Notes: generated from the letters alone by a model not told the origin. Numbered from the stretch's first letter, positions 45,493-58,197 are shown. The stretch: DNA of 64,000 nucleotides from Epiperipatus broadwayi (GCA_028023455.1 JAQFVV010013386.1:62001-126000), one strand, 5' to 3'. Numbers and translations are program-made.

Positions 45493-47805
45493 TGTAACAG
45501 TATGGAAAATAAAAAAATTAATCTAAAAGAATCTGAGGTTACAAGGTCCCACAATTAGGTAGCCATTTGTAACAGCATACCACATTAGGGTTGAATTATG
45601 AGATGGGAAACCATCTTCCCCAAATAAAATTAAATGAGCATGAAAGATCACAAAACTAACTATAAGTCACTAAGTTTACCAGAATTACACAAAAGTAATA
45701 ATCAATCACCATAATGAATAATCAACAATACAAAGAAATCAGTCAATCTTGTGATGATTTAAAATGGTATTTAGCAAATTTCAGCTTGGGGCAGATTATT
45801 TAAACAGTTTGGATGCACATACTTAAAATGACTAATCCATAACAATATAATAAAAAATAATACTGGTATAGTAAAATATTCTGATCATCCTCAATGTCCT
45901 GCCCACTTAGTACCACTAATGTACTGGCCAATTATAAACTTAATTTTTAAAATAAAATGAAATATAGTGCATGGTCTCTAAAGGATATTCCCTTTGTGCC
46001 ATCTAGCATCATCTGGATGTCCATAACGGTAAACACTAAACACTTATATAACACTATTATGCACAAATCCAGCTCAATGAGCAAAAACTCTATAACTTAT
46101 TGTGATTTAAGAGATATATAATAATTTATAATATTTTAGGATTAAATTTCACTGGAATAATTTGAACAATGAAATATAAATTTATTAATAAATTAAAATG
46201 AAATTAAGGTTGATAGAACACAGCTATACATATAAATTAAGCCATCTGATTTTGATTAAAATCAAAAAGAAATATGCTATCACATTGTGATTTATCAATG
46301 ACTCAATAGGTTTATGCAAAACATCTATATATCAGTACAGAGACATGCTTGTATAATATAAAATGAACATATTTGAATTGTCATAAACTAATTATAAAAT
46401 GATTAATTTTAACATATATGTGTCTACTTGACACCCATCTTTATAAGCACACAAACACTAACATGGAAATGGTCATATAATAAAAATTAAGTTATCATGT
46501 TTTAATGGTACATGAATAATGACTGTTTTCACACATGTGGGTATTCATAGAAATGTATGCACACAGGTGTTTATATCTTAATGTTATTGTATTAGTTAAT
46601 AAACTTATTCCCATAAAATATTTTTACAAGATGATTCGATGTCAAAAATCAAAATGCACATGTGTGTATATAAAAAAATATAGATAATCTGAATTAAAGC
46701 TATTAATTATCCTTTTTATATGGTAAGTAAAAGCTTTTCTTTAAAAAAAAAGATCATTTGAAAAGTTTCATTTAAAATTCAGGTTCTTCGGTTTCATTTT
46801 CAATATTTAAAAAGAACAATGCTTGGATCTTGTTTTTTTTTATAAACAATATCAGGAACAAATAATCTAGACACAAATATTTATGATTTTTCTTTATTTT
46901 ATTTTTACTTGACAAAAGTCATTTACTTTTAAAATTTGTTAGATAGAAATTTTAATTATCATTTTCAAGAATTTATTTAAAATAACATTCTCAATATGTA
47001 TATAACACTACTCATCAGCTGTCATTTATATATATCTGACAATACTTTTATCTGTGCTCTGCATTTAGATAAAACTATATATATAAACTAATTCTTCAGC
47101 AAGCTGATGGACTTTTGGTAAGCTGGTCCCCTTTAAAACAGTAGACTGGCTTATTGACATCTTCAAGAAAGAAATCTGGTAACTGATGGCATTCAATCAT
47201 CTCCATTTAGTCTATCATTTAATGGATTTCAAATAAGTCAGCTGCTAGTATACATTATGGGTTATGGAACACAATCAGGCCTTTTACTTCCATGTGAATC
47301 CAAACTACTATAGTGACCCTAACAGCAGCAGTTGATTTGCACTCTTTTCCTTTCAGTTATAATCTCATAGTAATAGTAATCTTGTCATAATCTGTAAAAA
47401 CACTCCCTAATTTTTTTCTTCCAATTTATAATCAGGGTGTAATTAAAAAAAGTAAAGTAAATTTTCTTTATCTTGCTTGAAAAAGTTAATGACTCTTTTC
47501 AAATTACCTTAATCTTTTCAAAAACTTTGTGAATTTTTAAAAATGTTATAAAAGCTTTAATTTAAAAAAATCTTTTTTAATCTAATCAAAATAGATAGTG
47601 GAATTTTATAATTGCCAGTATATCTATTGTAACAAAAACATGGTTGTTTTAATTAATTTCAAAATCAGAATTAATAAAATATTAATTAGACATTTTTAAA
47701 TGTTTAATATAAAAAATATCTACAATTTTTTTTGTTTATTTCTACTGTTCCTTTCAATCTTATATATATATACACACTGATGTTGTATACATGAGACATA
47801 ACCAT
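45493..47805 (+). repeat. dispersed repeat family B, copy 3 (about 2.3 kb)
   Basis: Starts TGTAACAGTATGGAAAATAA and follows copy 2 in order: GAATCTGAGGTTACAAGGTC, ACCACATTAGGGTTGAATTA, CAATCTTGTGATG, TACTGGCCAATTATAAACTT, ACATATAAATTAAGCC, and a final TA run plus CACACTGATGTTGTATACA. It differs from copy 2 by many small indels. Confidence 0.75.
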
Positions 47806-48129
47806 CTCAATATATTTAAATAAATTAATGATATAAAATATCTATATTAGCAGCCATAATATATATAATAATCATACACATAAAAGTTTTTTTCAGCAAA
47901 TATTAATTTTTGCCCTTTTCAATGTGCTTCAACTAATTTAGAATTACAATTAATATTTTCTGAAAAGAGCTTTTATGTATATGATTATATACATTATTGC
48001 TATTATATAATGGTATATATATATTGATTTATTTAAATATATGTAAAAGCAGCATAATGGATTAAACTTCTTTCTATTTTTGATGATATATATGTTTCTG
48101 TTTATATATATAAATAATTTTTGGATATT
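47806..48129. other. AT-rich sequence, no feature seen
   Basis: TA-rich low-complexity DNA without gene features. Confidence 0.4.
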
Positions 48130-49040
48130 AAATTTATTTTCAATATTGTAATACAAAATTGAGAGCCAATATATGCCATTTTTAATTTTATAACTCACCC
48201 AAAATCCCTGCTGACACATTCAAGCAATAAATGACATCATTATTAACAAACATACTAATCATAAAGGTCATATTATATAACAATTGTACTTTATTTTTAA
48301 ATTTAATGTAATTGTAATCATCTAGCCAATTAAAATTAATCTGTGTTCTTAATCTTTTAGTTAACAAACAAAGTACTGAAAAAAATCTTAAACTAGTTTT
48401 CAGTCAACACAAGTGCATATACTACTTAAATACATATTATCTAACTACTAAAAACAATATTAATAAGATCATGGAGTTTATATTACTTTAAAAAAATCTT
48501 CAAGTGATCAACAGTAGCGAACAAAGAATTTCTGATAAAAAAACATTCTATTGTTTGTAAAAATAATATGCTGTATTTTATATTTTATAAGTTACAATCT
48601 TTTGGCATATTAATGAAAAGTAGTTTAATTAAGTTTTTTATTTTTTTTTTTAAAGTAGAAAACATACATTTTGATTTCTTCTTTAGGAAAATAACAAATG
48701 TAAATTGCATTTGATTTTTGTAAGATATATGTAAATTGTGATAACATATGTTAATGCAAAGTATTTATTCACATTATTTGATTTTGATTTTTTATTAAAT
48801 ATTAAATATTGATCAAAATTAGGATTTTGATTTTTAAATACTCGATGACAATTGCAAACTTTGCATTTTGATTTTTTAATTAATGATGAAATTTGCAATT
48901 TTGTAACCATCTTTTTTTTGAAACCACATGTTGATAATCAATGTCATTTATTGCTTGAATGTGTCAGTGGAGATTTTGGGTGAGTTATAAAATTCAAAAT
49001 GGTGTTGAGCATGTACTATATCAGCATCCCAATTTTTTTT
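48130..49040. mobile_element. long inverted-repeat element, copy 2 (about 0.9 kb)
   Basis: The left arm (TTTTATAACTCACCCAAAAT, CTGCTGACACATTCAAGCAA, TAAATGACAT; 48184-48236) is mirrored at 48938-49010. The outer part has GCCATTTTTAATTTTATAAC against CACCATTTTGAATTTTATAA. The right half also resembles 12500-12660, which joins it to the 11155-12665 element. It is non-coding. Confidence 0.65.
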
Positions 49041-49509
49041 AAATTATGCTTATTTTTATATATTGATATAGAATCTTTATAAAGTACTCATTTTAATTAC
49101 CATTTTTGATTTTCATCTCCTTCACTTTTTTGTCTTAATGTAGATCAACTTATTCAATATTTTCTTTTTTTTTTGCTTTCTCTACTTAACAATAAGGCTA
49201 ACACTTTTTTAAAGATCAACTACAATTAGTCTTTGTTTTTTTGTTTTTTGAGAAATAATCAGAATTACAAATTAAATAGAACCTTTAAACTAAGATAGAA
49301 AAAATAAAATATGGTGCTTAATGCAATTAGATTGATTAATTTATAGGTTTGTTTTCTTTTAATTTTATTTTCAAATATAAGTATATACTAATATATTTAC
49401 TATTCTTTATGTATTTAAATCAAGATTAAATAAAATATATTATTTAAATAAATTGACACTTGTAATTTTGTCTAGATGATATAAGCTTCTGAATTATAAA
49501 TACCTAAAT

Positions 49510-50100
49510 TAATAGTATTCTTATTCACTTACTCTAGCCCCTACCCAAATATAAACTAATAATAAATATTAAAATTCATAAATTTAATTCATTTTACAAT
49601 ACCTAGCAGCTATTTTCCATTTCTGAACACTAAAAAATTTGCAAATAAATTTTAAATTAGGGCCAAGTAGCTATTTTTCTATTTCAAAGTATCATAAACA
49701 ATTATGTTCATCAATAAAATTTATTCAGTTTATATTGAAAGCAAATACATTTTATTCTTCCTTTTTTTATTCTTTTTGAATTTGATGTGCAATATTTTTT
49801 GTAATAAAAGAGTATTCTTCTTATACACTAACTCTGTCCCCACATGTAAACTAATAAAAAACATTAAAATTAACAAATTTAATATTTTACAATATTCTAG
49901 TAGCCATTTTTCATTTCTGAGCAAATGTTTAAAAATAAATAAAGTTTGCAAATAAATTTTTCTATCTAAGAGTGCCATAAACAATCATGTTCATTAAATA
50001 AAATTTATTCAGTTTATGTTAAAAGCCAATACATTTTATTCTTTTTGAATTTGATGTGCAGTATTTCATGTAATAAAATATTTTCTAAGCATAATGCTAA
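49510..50100. repeat. diverged tandem duplication, about 300 bp unit
   Basis: The order ATTCTTMTTMTACACTAACTC-like, AAACTAATAA, CAGCTATTTTCCATTTCTGA, ATAAACAATTATGTTCAT, AAAATTTATTCAGTTTATRT and TTTTTGAATTTGATGTGCA occurs twice (49510-49811 and 49812-50100) with substitutions. The open frames here are a by-product and are not conserved. Confidence 0.65.
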
Positions 50101-50614
50101 AAGTTTTACAAAATTTGTAACATACTTAAAGTTTACACTGATTTAAAATCATTAAACAATTACAGAGATAATAGTTTCTTAATCACGATATTAGTATATT
50201 GTTTCCATATTACTGAAGAAAATATCACTCAGACCATATTCAATTGTGATGAAAGTCAGACATTTTGCTATTTACTTTATTTAAAAAATAAAAGTATGAT
50301 ATAATAATATTTTCCCCAATTTAATAACTTATTTGTTTATAGTTTTAATTTATATTTGCATACTATACATATATTTAAAAAAGTCTGTTATATATATGTG
50401 CATGTGAAAAAGTACTATGCACTTGCAGTTCAATAAATAATACATATTCTAAACAAAATTTATGCTATGTAGGTTGTATACAAGGGAAATTTGAAATAAA
50501 ATATAGCATATATCATAGCTCCATTGTATCTATAAATTGTTGTTTTCTGCACATTCATACCATTTACAACTTTCTTAAACACTTTATCAATACTATTTAT
50601 TTATATTAAAACTA

Positions 50615-50650
50615 ACAGTTTAAACTATCCTGCATTCATCATCAGAGCTA
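50615..50650 (-). ncRNA. degenerate hammerhead-like motif, left arm
   Basis: On the minus strand CTGATGA (50645-50639) is followed by TGAATGCAGGATAGTT and TAAAC (50622-50618) in place of GAAAC. The invariant G is lost, so it is probably inactive. Confidence 0.4.
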
Positions 50651-51511
50651 TAATATTCAAACACAATTATATAATTAATACACTTATACACATATACATA
50701 ATTAAATACACAAAAAAACAAAAATAAAATATACATTTTAACATGACCATTTATAAATAATCATTTCCCATTTTATTATTTTACTCTTAAATAATTCTAT
50801 CCACATTTATTTTATATCACTTTATTTTATTTTTTAAAAAAATTCATGTATTATAATTACAAAACTTTAACATTTATTCTACTATTTAATATATATTATT
50901 GTCATTTTACTTATATTATAAATCAACTTCTAATCTTTTCTTATTTTTATTAAATATTTTATAATTATCAATTAACTTTCCCCACATTACAAATTACTTT
51001 TTTACATTACAAAATTTACCTATCTCTTTACAATCCTATTTCTAACAACCCAACTGACAAAATTATCAAAATTGGTGTTAAACAAGTGTACAAATTTTAA
51101 AAATTTTGTCAGTTGGGTTTTTGGAAATAGGATTGTAAAGAGGTAGGTAATTTTTGTAAAAAAGTAATTTGTAATGTGGGAAAAGTTAATTAATAGTTAT
51201 AAAATATTTAATAAAAATAAGATAAAGTTAGAAGTTGATTTATAATATAAGTAAAATGACAATAACATGTATTAAATAGTAGAATATATGTTAAAGTTTT
51301 AATAAATAATAATTAAAAATAAAACAATAAAGTGATATAAAATAAATGTGGATAGAATTATTTAAGAGTAAAATAATAAAATGGAAAATGATTATTTATA
51401 ATGGTCAGGTTAAAATGTATATTTTATTTTTGTTTTATTTTGTGTATTTAATTATGTATATGAATATGTGTATAAGTATATTAATTATATAATTTTATAT
51501 TTGAATATTGT

Positions 51512-51562
51512 AGCTCTGATGATGATTGCAGGCCAGTTGAAACTGTTAGTTTTGACATAAAT
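51512..51562 (+). ncRNA. hammerhead-like motif, right arm
   Basis: CTGATGA (51516-51522) and GAAAC (51539-51543) are both exact. Between them GATTG (51524-51528) can pair with CAGTT (51534-51538) through two wobble pairs around a CAGGC loop, giving stem II with one unpaired base. AC/GT can form a two-pair stem III. Stem I pairing is poor as read here, so activity is doubtful. Confidence 0.45.
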
Positions 51563-51681
51563 AAATAGTATTGATAAAGTATTTAAGAAAATTGTAAATG
51601 GTATGATATGTTAATGTAGAAATCAATACATAGGAAAAGTAAGAAGAAGAATATTATATTATTTCTGCACATTCATACCAT

Positions 51682-53926
51682 ATTATATTACATGACAGTT
51701 TAAGTAATATAGAAACTTTAAAAAAAAGATTGAAATTATATATTTTTATAAGTAAAAAAACCTACCTTTTTTTTTATTTCTTTTTCAATTTTAAAATGAA
51801 AATGAGGTTGCATACTAATACATTAGTTTTGCTTTTTTTAAAAATCACATTATTTTTTCCTCACTTATTCATATCTGTCATTAGATATCTATGAGACATT
51901 GAAATATGAATGAATGTGTATTTTAACACAATTTCTAAAATAAATTTGTGTTAATTATTTATTATAGTGATATTTATTTTTTGCCTCTGAAAGTTAAGTG
52001 TTAATTGAGCATCAAAGAGGTAAATAGAGTAAAATATGCATCAGTTTGATTTGATGGATGCAATTAAAGTGATTCACAAACTTTTAGCGGTCAGGTAATT
52101 ATCTTAGTGGCAAGAACTTCCAGAAATGCATCAGATGCTATTCTACATTATAATAACAAAATTTAAAATTTCAAATAAATTACTTTTGGACATATTAAAA
52201 TTATTTCTTATTCAGCATTACTATAATTATTTACATCTAGTAATATCGAATTTAGTGACTGGGAATTGAAAATTCAGTTTTAGTTTTTTTTAAAAATATT
52301 CCATGAACACATGAAGTATTTACTCAAAATACTTTCGCAATAATCTTTACAATCAGTAATTTTTTTGAGGTTAGTCACAAAGAGAAGATGCTAAATGTGT
52401 TCTAATTTTTATCTGATTAAAAATTATTTCATATTTTGAATTACTATGAGGAATGTTTAAATTTAATTTTTTTTACTGATGCCCTCTCAATATCATCTTG
52501 TATTTCTTTATATTATTTCATTTGAAAAGAAAAAAATCGTTTTAAATGTAGGTTTTTTTTGTTTTGTTTTTTTAAAAAAAAAGCAAGATGAATATAGAAA
52601 CAAAGCTTCAATTAATCTTGACAAATTAACAACTTTTGCATTAAATGAGTCCTTATCATATTTTCCTGAAGATTTTTGAATCATGTAATATCAAACGATG
52701 ACAAAAGTTTTATTACTCAAGAGAAGAAAAAAAGCATTGCTACTTATTTGGCTTGGAATAATGAAGTAATTTATTTCAAGTACTACGACTGTTGATCAGA
52801 TATATGGCTTCATATATCTGATCAATATGAAATATATTTGAATGTAAGATCATCCAAATACTGGAATCAAATAAGTGAGGCACAAACAGCAACTATGCTA
52901 ACATTTGATTTAAAAAATAATTGTTTATTTTTCCTTATTATGATTGACTAAAAAAAATCTATTCATTCTCAAGCTTTTTTTTTTTTTTTTGATATATCTT
53001 GAATATTACTTTTTAAAATTTCTTATGCCAGAAGATTAATATAATTGACATTTTTTTAAAATATCAATATGGAATTTTGTAAACTGGATTATGGCTGTAT
53101 CATGATCTCTTAATAAAAGAAACTTGTCAGATATAACCATCACTGTAAATGCTAAGTAAAACATTTTAATAACACAGTTAGTATGACTTTATAGTGGATG
53201 AATTAGCATGATTGAATATATTAAAATTTTTTTATATCAATAATTGGAAAATCAAATTTAGTTTTTTGATATCTTTTTTTTAAAAATAAGACTTGGCTTT
53301 ATTTCAGTATTATGTTTTTGTTTAGAAAAGGTCTTAATTTGTTATACTATTGTAATTTTAAAAAGTATAAATAATTATTAATATAAAATTATCATGTATA
53401 GATATGATAATTATTAATCCTATTATCTTTTAATATGGAAAAAAATGTTTATATTTCATATTCTTTGAAAATATTTGTAAATTATGTAACAAAATTTTTA
53501 TATCACATTGCAAAATGATTGATCTTTATGTATCTGTCTTTTGGTTTTGAAAAACTAATATTGGAAAATTGTTTTTTATATTGGCAATATTAATTTTGGA
53601 AGTGCAAAACATCAGTTAAGTTAATAAGGCTTTATGAAAGATCTAGATATGAAATTGTTTAATACAAATAATTTTTTTGAAATTGAAAATTTTCATCAAT
53701 GAATAAGGTAGCCTAATTAAGAAATATAGAATTAGAAAATTGTTAATCTCAAACATGCAAATAGTATTAGAAAAGGCAATAAAAATTTCAAGAAATTGTC
53801 AAAAATTCATTGGGTACTAAAAATTATAAACTGATAGGACTTATTATTATTGCTCGCATTTATAAAATATTTCTACAAGTTTGTGTTTTACAGTTCATAA
53901 TTCTTGAAAGGGTAATAGTATAAATA
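51682..53926. other. AT-rich sequence, no supported gene
   Basis: Contains homopolymer T and A runs and a small hairpin (GATCAGATATATGGCTTCAT mirrored within 52795-52835). The short open stretch at 52579-52679 has no domain and no splice support. Confidence 0.4.
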
Positions 53927-53984
53927 CTGAATTCTACCATTTGATGGCGCTCTTTTTCGCCCAATGCACATCAATATACCGATT

Positions 53985-54860
53985 CACGGGCCATCGTATT
54001 CTTTATAGAATATTACGATACAAAAAAATTTTTTTTCCCTTTCTATACATAAAACTTGTATGGTTTTTTTTTTTTTTGTGTTTTTAATAAACAAACACTT
54101 TGTTTTTATATAGTGTAGGGGGTGGTGGTTTGCTGTTAAATTATCGACTTTTTTTTTTGATTTTAACTTTTTTTTTGATTTTGAATTATGGGTTTCTTTA
54201 CATAATACTACGGTAAAAAATTTTTTTTTTACCCCTTTCTATACATAAAACTGGTACGTTTTTTTTTTTTTTTTGCCTTTTTAATAAACAAACACCACTT
54301 AGTTTTTAGATAGTAAAGGGGGGTTGGTTTGCTTTTAAATTATCGCCTTTTTTGGATTTTGAGCTTCTTTTTGAAAGCTAAACAATTTAGGTTTTAATTA
54401 ATAAACCAATAGTTGGTTTTTAGAGGGTGGAGGGGGGTTGTTTTGAATTTTAATTCTTGTCTTTTAGTATCTTTTGCCGATGTGCTGGAAACTTCGTATA
54501 TTAATTTTAAATGGGTTCGAATATAGAATATATATAAAGAGATAGATTAACAAAATATACAAATTACTGGAGGGGAGTTGGTTAGCTTTTAAATTATTGA
54601 CTTTTTATTGATTTTGAGCTTTTTTTTTGTTGGAAAGCCTTATTAATCAATTCATTTTTAATAAACCAACAGTTGGTTTTTAGAGGGTGGAGAGGGGTTC
54701 ATTTGATTTTTAATTATCGTCTTTTATTTTCTTATTATGAGGTGTTTTTTTTAAAAAAATATTTACGCTACTGAAACCTTTGTATGATAGCGAAAAGTTC
54801 TTCCTTTATTTTTTGCCTTTTTCAAAAAGCCTTAATTCAGCAGTTCATTTTTTAAAAAAA
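53985..54860. repeat. diverged T-rich/G-rich minisatellite array
   Basis: Roughly four degenerate units of about 200 bp each contain, in order, CCCTTTCTATACATAAAACT, a long T run, TTTTAATAAACAAACAC, a purine block such as TAGAGGGTGGAGGGGGGTTG, TAAATTATCG and TTTTTGATTTTGA. Later units are shortened. The purine blocks have several G runs. Confidence 0.7.
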
Positions 54861-54869
54861 ACATTTTTT

Positions 54870-55440
54870 TAGGGGAGCCAGGAGTTACAGTTTGTTTACT
54901 CCAATAGGAGATGAGACTCAAAGCTGTAACTAATGGGATTTTGGAGCCGTCTAACCAACTTCCCTTATGCAGACCCCAGGTACACTTGCAGAAGTGGCAA
55001 CAGAATTCCCCAGATTCTGTAGTTGACTAAAACTGTGCTCCTCCCACAAATGTATAGCTTCGCATCTGGCAAGATGTTTGTTCTCTTTCTGGAAAAACAT
55101 AACAGCATCAACTTCTGTGGCCAGCAATTCACTCCCCTTCAACCAATTTTGAACACTTGTCATGCCAACATTTTACTGTTCTTGCATGGATTCATGCGCA
55201 AACATAAATTTGTGTGTGAACTCGCAGAACTCTGCTGAAAACCCTAACATTTTCAGGTTGTGTGCAGTTCAAAATCATAGAGAAGCATGCATGATGACCT
55301 GACAATTCTTAATATGTAATACTAAATCCACTATGCTTTCTCAAAATTGTTCCACAATGAATTTTTTGATAGTTTTGCATCCTTCAAATATGGTCACTAT
55401 CAAATCAGACCATAGCCAGAGTTGAATTGCACTCACTTGA
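54870..55440 (-). other. unrecognised GC-richer cargo of the TIR element
   Basis: The minus strand is open from 55163 to 54951 (MTSVQNWLKGSELLATEVDA onward, 70 codons), and broken open frames run on upstream (GFSAEFCEFTHKFMFAHESM). This could be a decayed transposase or captured sequence; no domain is recognised with any confidence. Confidence 0.3.
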
Positions 55441-55784
55441 AGAATATTGTCACAAGTCAATGGGCGTAGTATTTTGTTACGTAACAGTAGGATACATTGC
55501 TCTTTAGGCAGCCTGTTATGGCTCTAAACAACACTTGTAAAGTTAGCTGTAAGTTAGACCGCTAAAACGGTATATTGATATGCATTGTGTGAAAAACAAT
55601 GCCATCAAGTGGTAGGGTTCAGTATTCATATTATTATCTTTGAAAGAATTATAATAAAATACATTCTTTAAATCTAATTAATTATACTATTAATTAGTCA
55701 TAAAATAAAGTTTCTTAAAATAGTTTCAAACTGAGACATTTTAAATTACAAATTATTCAATATAATTTGAAAATATTAACTTAC

Positions 55785-55834
55785 TGGATAGGTCTTGATA
55801 TTAAAGGAAGAACTCGTGGTCTATTGCCTGATAT
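55785..55834 (-). CDS. candidate 50 nt minus-strand exon
   Basis: On the minus strand an acceptor (TTATATTTTATTACAG) precedes 55834 and a consensus donor (CCA|GTAAGT) follows 55785. Only one frame is open, giving ISGNRPRVLPLISRPI with phase 0 to 2. No neighbouring exon was found on this strand, so it may belong to a gene with long introns or be chance. Confidence 0.3.
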
Positions 55835-57059
55835 CTGTAATAAAATATAAAAATTTAAACAATATATATTTATTAGTTATTTGATATTTATTCTTTTTTT
55901 TTTTTAAAAAAAATTCTACTTATCTAAATTATATTATTCAAATATAAAGATGCAGTTTAAGTACATAAACACTAAATTTTCTTTATAACTTCTGGAGTAC
56001 AAAAATTATAAAATATAAAAAAGAAAAATTTTAAAAACAGTTATAAAAATGAGTAAAAATTAAAGCTTCAAATTTTTAGAAATTCTATAATTAAAATTCT
56101 AACTTAAATATAATTTTAAAATGTAAACTTAGACGAATAAAAAATAAGTGATAAATTATGAAAATAATTATTCTTCACAAACAAATTTAAAAAGTTAATT
56201 ACAATATTTTTATAATATGAAAAAATAATATATTTTTGATATAATAACTATAAGGATAATTAAAAATAGAAAAGAAAATAGGTTTGATTGTTTTGTGTGA
56301 AAAAAAAAATTCCATAAAATATTAAAATTTGTTTTAGAATATTTTGTTATAGTATAGGTAGATTTAGTGCCAAGACTATTATAATTTTTTAAAAAAAAAT
56401 TGTTTTAAAAAAACCATATCTGTCCAGAATCAAATAAAATATGAGAAACTAGACAAAATTTAGCAGCATTTGAAGAGAAAAGTATGAGAAGCATTATTCT
56501 TCATGCACTTCTCTTCCAGAAAATTAGGGGGGAATGAGAGTTTAATGCAGAGGTAAGTTAATTAAACATTTAATAGACATGAAATTATAGTGATGTTTTT
56601 GATTGAGAATCTAAAGGAAGACTGGTTATGGAAGGACTAACATTGTTGGAAAGATACAAATACTGTAAAAAAATAAGGAATATTATAAAAAGGGAAATTC
56701 TAAACAATGGTAATTGAAACAAACTAATATTCATTAATAAATTATATATAGAGAAAAATATCTTAAGAATAGTATCACATCACATGCTATATCATATTTT
56801 ATAACTTAACTTGTGAATATATATTACTGGTATTTATTAGAATTGACATCTAAAAATGGTCATGATAAAAATAGGCATTTTTATTCATAAAATTTTAAAT
56901 AGTATTGTGAAAAAAATTATTTGAGGTCATAAATCAGTCATTAGTTATAATAAACCAATTGTACATAAATAAATTAGCCCAGGAAGATGCAATAATAAAT
57001 ATGAAATATTTTAGTTAATTAGCATACAATTTTTAACAGTTGAGTAAAAATATATTTTT
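55835..57059. other. AT-rich sequence, no feature seen
   Basis: AT-rich DNA. A possible 33 nt plus-strand micro-exon around 56517-56551 was considered and rejected. Confidence 0.4.
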
Positions 57060-58115
57060 TAATATATTATAATGGTCAGGGTATATTGGAAGTTTCAGTC
57101 TTCCCGTATCAGTCATACAGGGCATCACCAGGCTATTGGAGCCTGGAAAATTTATATAGTAGGCAGATACATAATGTTAAGATCCAAATTTTACATATAT
57201 ATTTTATTACGACCGTCAACCCGTGCCACTAAATCAAGGAGATGCAGAGATTTGTAATAAAACTTGCTTAAAAAGAAATATTTTAATAAAAAAGATTTCA
57301 ATAAAATAAATAAGCTATTTCCAGAAATAACACACACACACAAAGATTTATTGACGCATATATAAATATTTAAACATTGAGTTAATAAAGATGATCTTAA
57401 ATTTGATATTATTTTTATATTTAAAATTTAAATTTTATAAATTTGCACAGATAGATTTTAATAACAGTTTGTTTTATAATGTTGAATATAGATATGCTAC
57501 ATGGATTCGTTCAAAAAAGAAAATATTCTACAGCCCTTATTTAACCTTAGGCCAAAAGTTCACAGTCAAACTAACACCAATCCATCTGATATATCAATGT
57601 ATTCAATGCAGCATGAATATGACAGCACAGTACCATACTATCAGGAATACACATCTGAACAATATGGTTATATAGCAGAAATTGTCTCTCATCTAGTACA
57701 GGAATGTTACATCTGTCTGGCGAGAAGAACAATAAAATAAATAAACAGAAAACTCCATAGGAAGGTATTGCGATCCTTTTTGCTGACTTACCATCCCATT
57801 CCATAGGCTAAAGGGGTCATCCAAAAAGCAGGGAATACATCTGCTTCTGATGGTTATAAGAATGGGATTACTTTTCCCCAAGTGCATCATAAAGATGATC
57901 CTGCATGTAGCGGATTTTCATACTACATTTACTAATTCCACCAATATATCCAATCCATTAACCCAATTTAACTGTGAAACAACTAACCTAAGATTAACCC
58001 TCCCTTAAACTAATATAAACTTAACAAATCTATATAGCCATCCACACACAACCTAAATTTAAATACATTCAAATGATTTAATTAATATCAAGAAAAAAAA
58101 TGGAAATGATTATTA
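57060..58115 (-). repeat. dispersed repeat family A, copy 3 (reverse orientation)
   Basis: The reverse complement of copies 1 and 2, from CATTTCC near 58110 down to the AT-rich end at 57060. Reversed landmarks are TCTCATCTAGTACAGGAATG (57687), CCATCCCATTCCATAGGC (57792), CCACTAAATCAAGGAGATGC (57227) and AGGCTATTGGAGCCTGG (57130). Conservation with copy 2 extends over about 1 kb, while no reading frame is preserved. Confidence 0.7.
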
Positions 58116-58197
58116 ACTTGGCCAATTTATACATAAAATTAATTTAGAAATTTACTTTAAGTCAGATAAGTTCCTTTAAAGTTAAGTTTAACTTATT

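Larger units (their letters stand above)
50544..51681. mobile_element. about 1.1 kb palindromic element with hammerhead-like motifs
   Basis: The arms (about 50557-51062 and 51105-51612) are long reverse complements around a short centre, TATCAAAATTGGTGTTAAAC. Matching landmarks are CCAACTGACAAAATT/AATTTTGTCAGTTGG at the centre, CTAACTTTATCTT-like sequence, and ACTAACAGTTT/AAACTGTTAGT at the outside. The element is bracketed by a direct repeat of about 20 bp, TTTCTGCACATTCATACCAT (50544-50563 and 51662-51681), that looks like a target duplication. A head-to-head pair of ribozyme-bearing repeats is typical of Penelope-like elements; that assignment is inference. No protein is encoded. Confidence 0.75.
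53927..55622. mobile_element. TIR element, about 1.7 kb, flanked by TA
   Basis: Left end CTGAATTCTACCATTTGATG (53927) and right end, reversed, CTGAACCCTACCACTTGATG are parts of imperfect inverted repeats of about 55 bp that also share ATGCAYATCAATATACCG. Both abut TA, which fits Tc1/mariner-type insertion, though the repeats are unlike families I know. Inside are a minisatellite-like array (53985-54860) and a GC-richer segment (54870-55440). Confidence 0.65.

Noticed and set aside
54951-55163. VQNWLKG-like match suggesting a mariner transposase C-terminus
   Set aside because: The match is only a few residues. The catalytic D,D34D-type motifs and helix-turn-helix are not visible in the flanking frames.
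56517-56551. 33 nt plus-strand micro-exon between CTTCTCTTCCAG and GTAAGT
   Set aside because: The splice sites are good, but ten codons cannot be judged and no neighbouring plus-strand exon fits its phase.
57571-57890. Overlapping minus-strand open frames with similarity to 28458-28805
   Set aside because: They are frames within dispersed repeat family A, and the reading frame is not preserved between copies.
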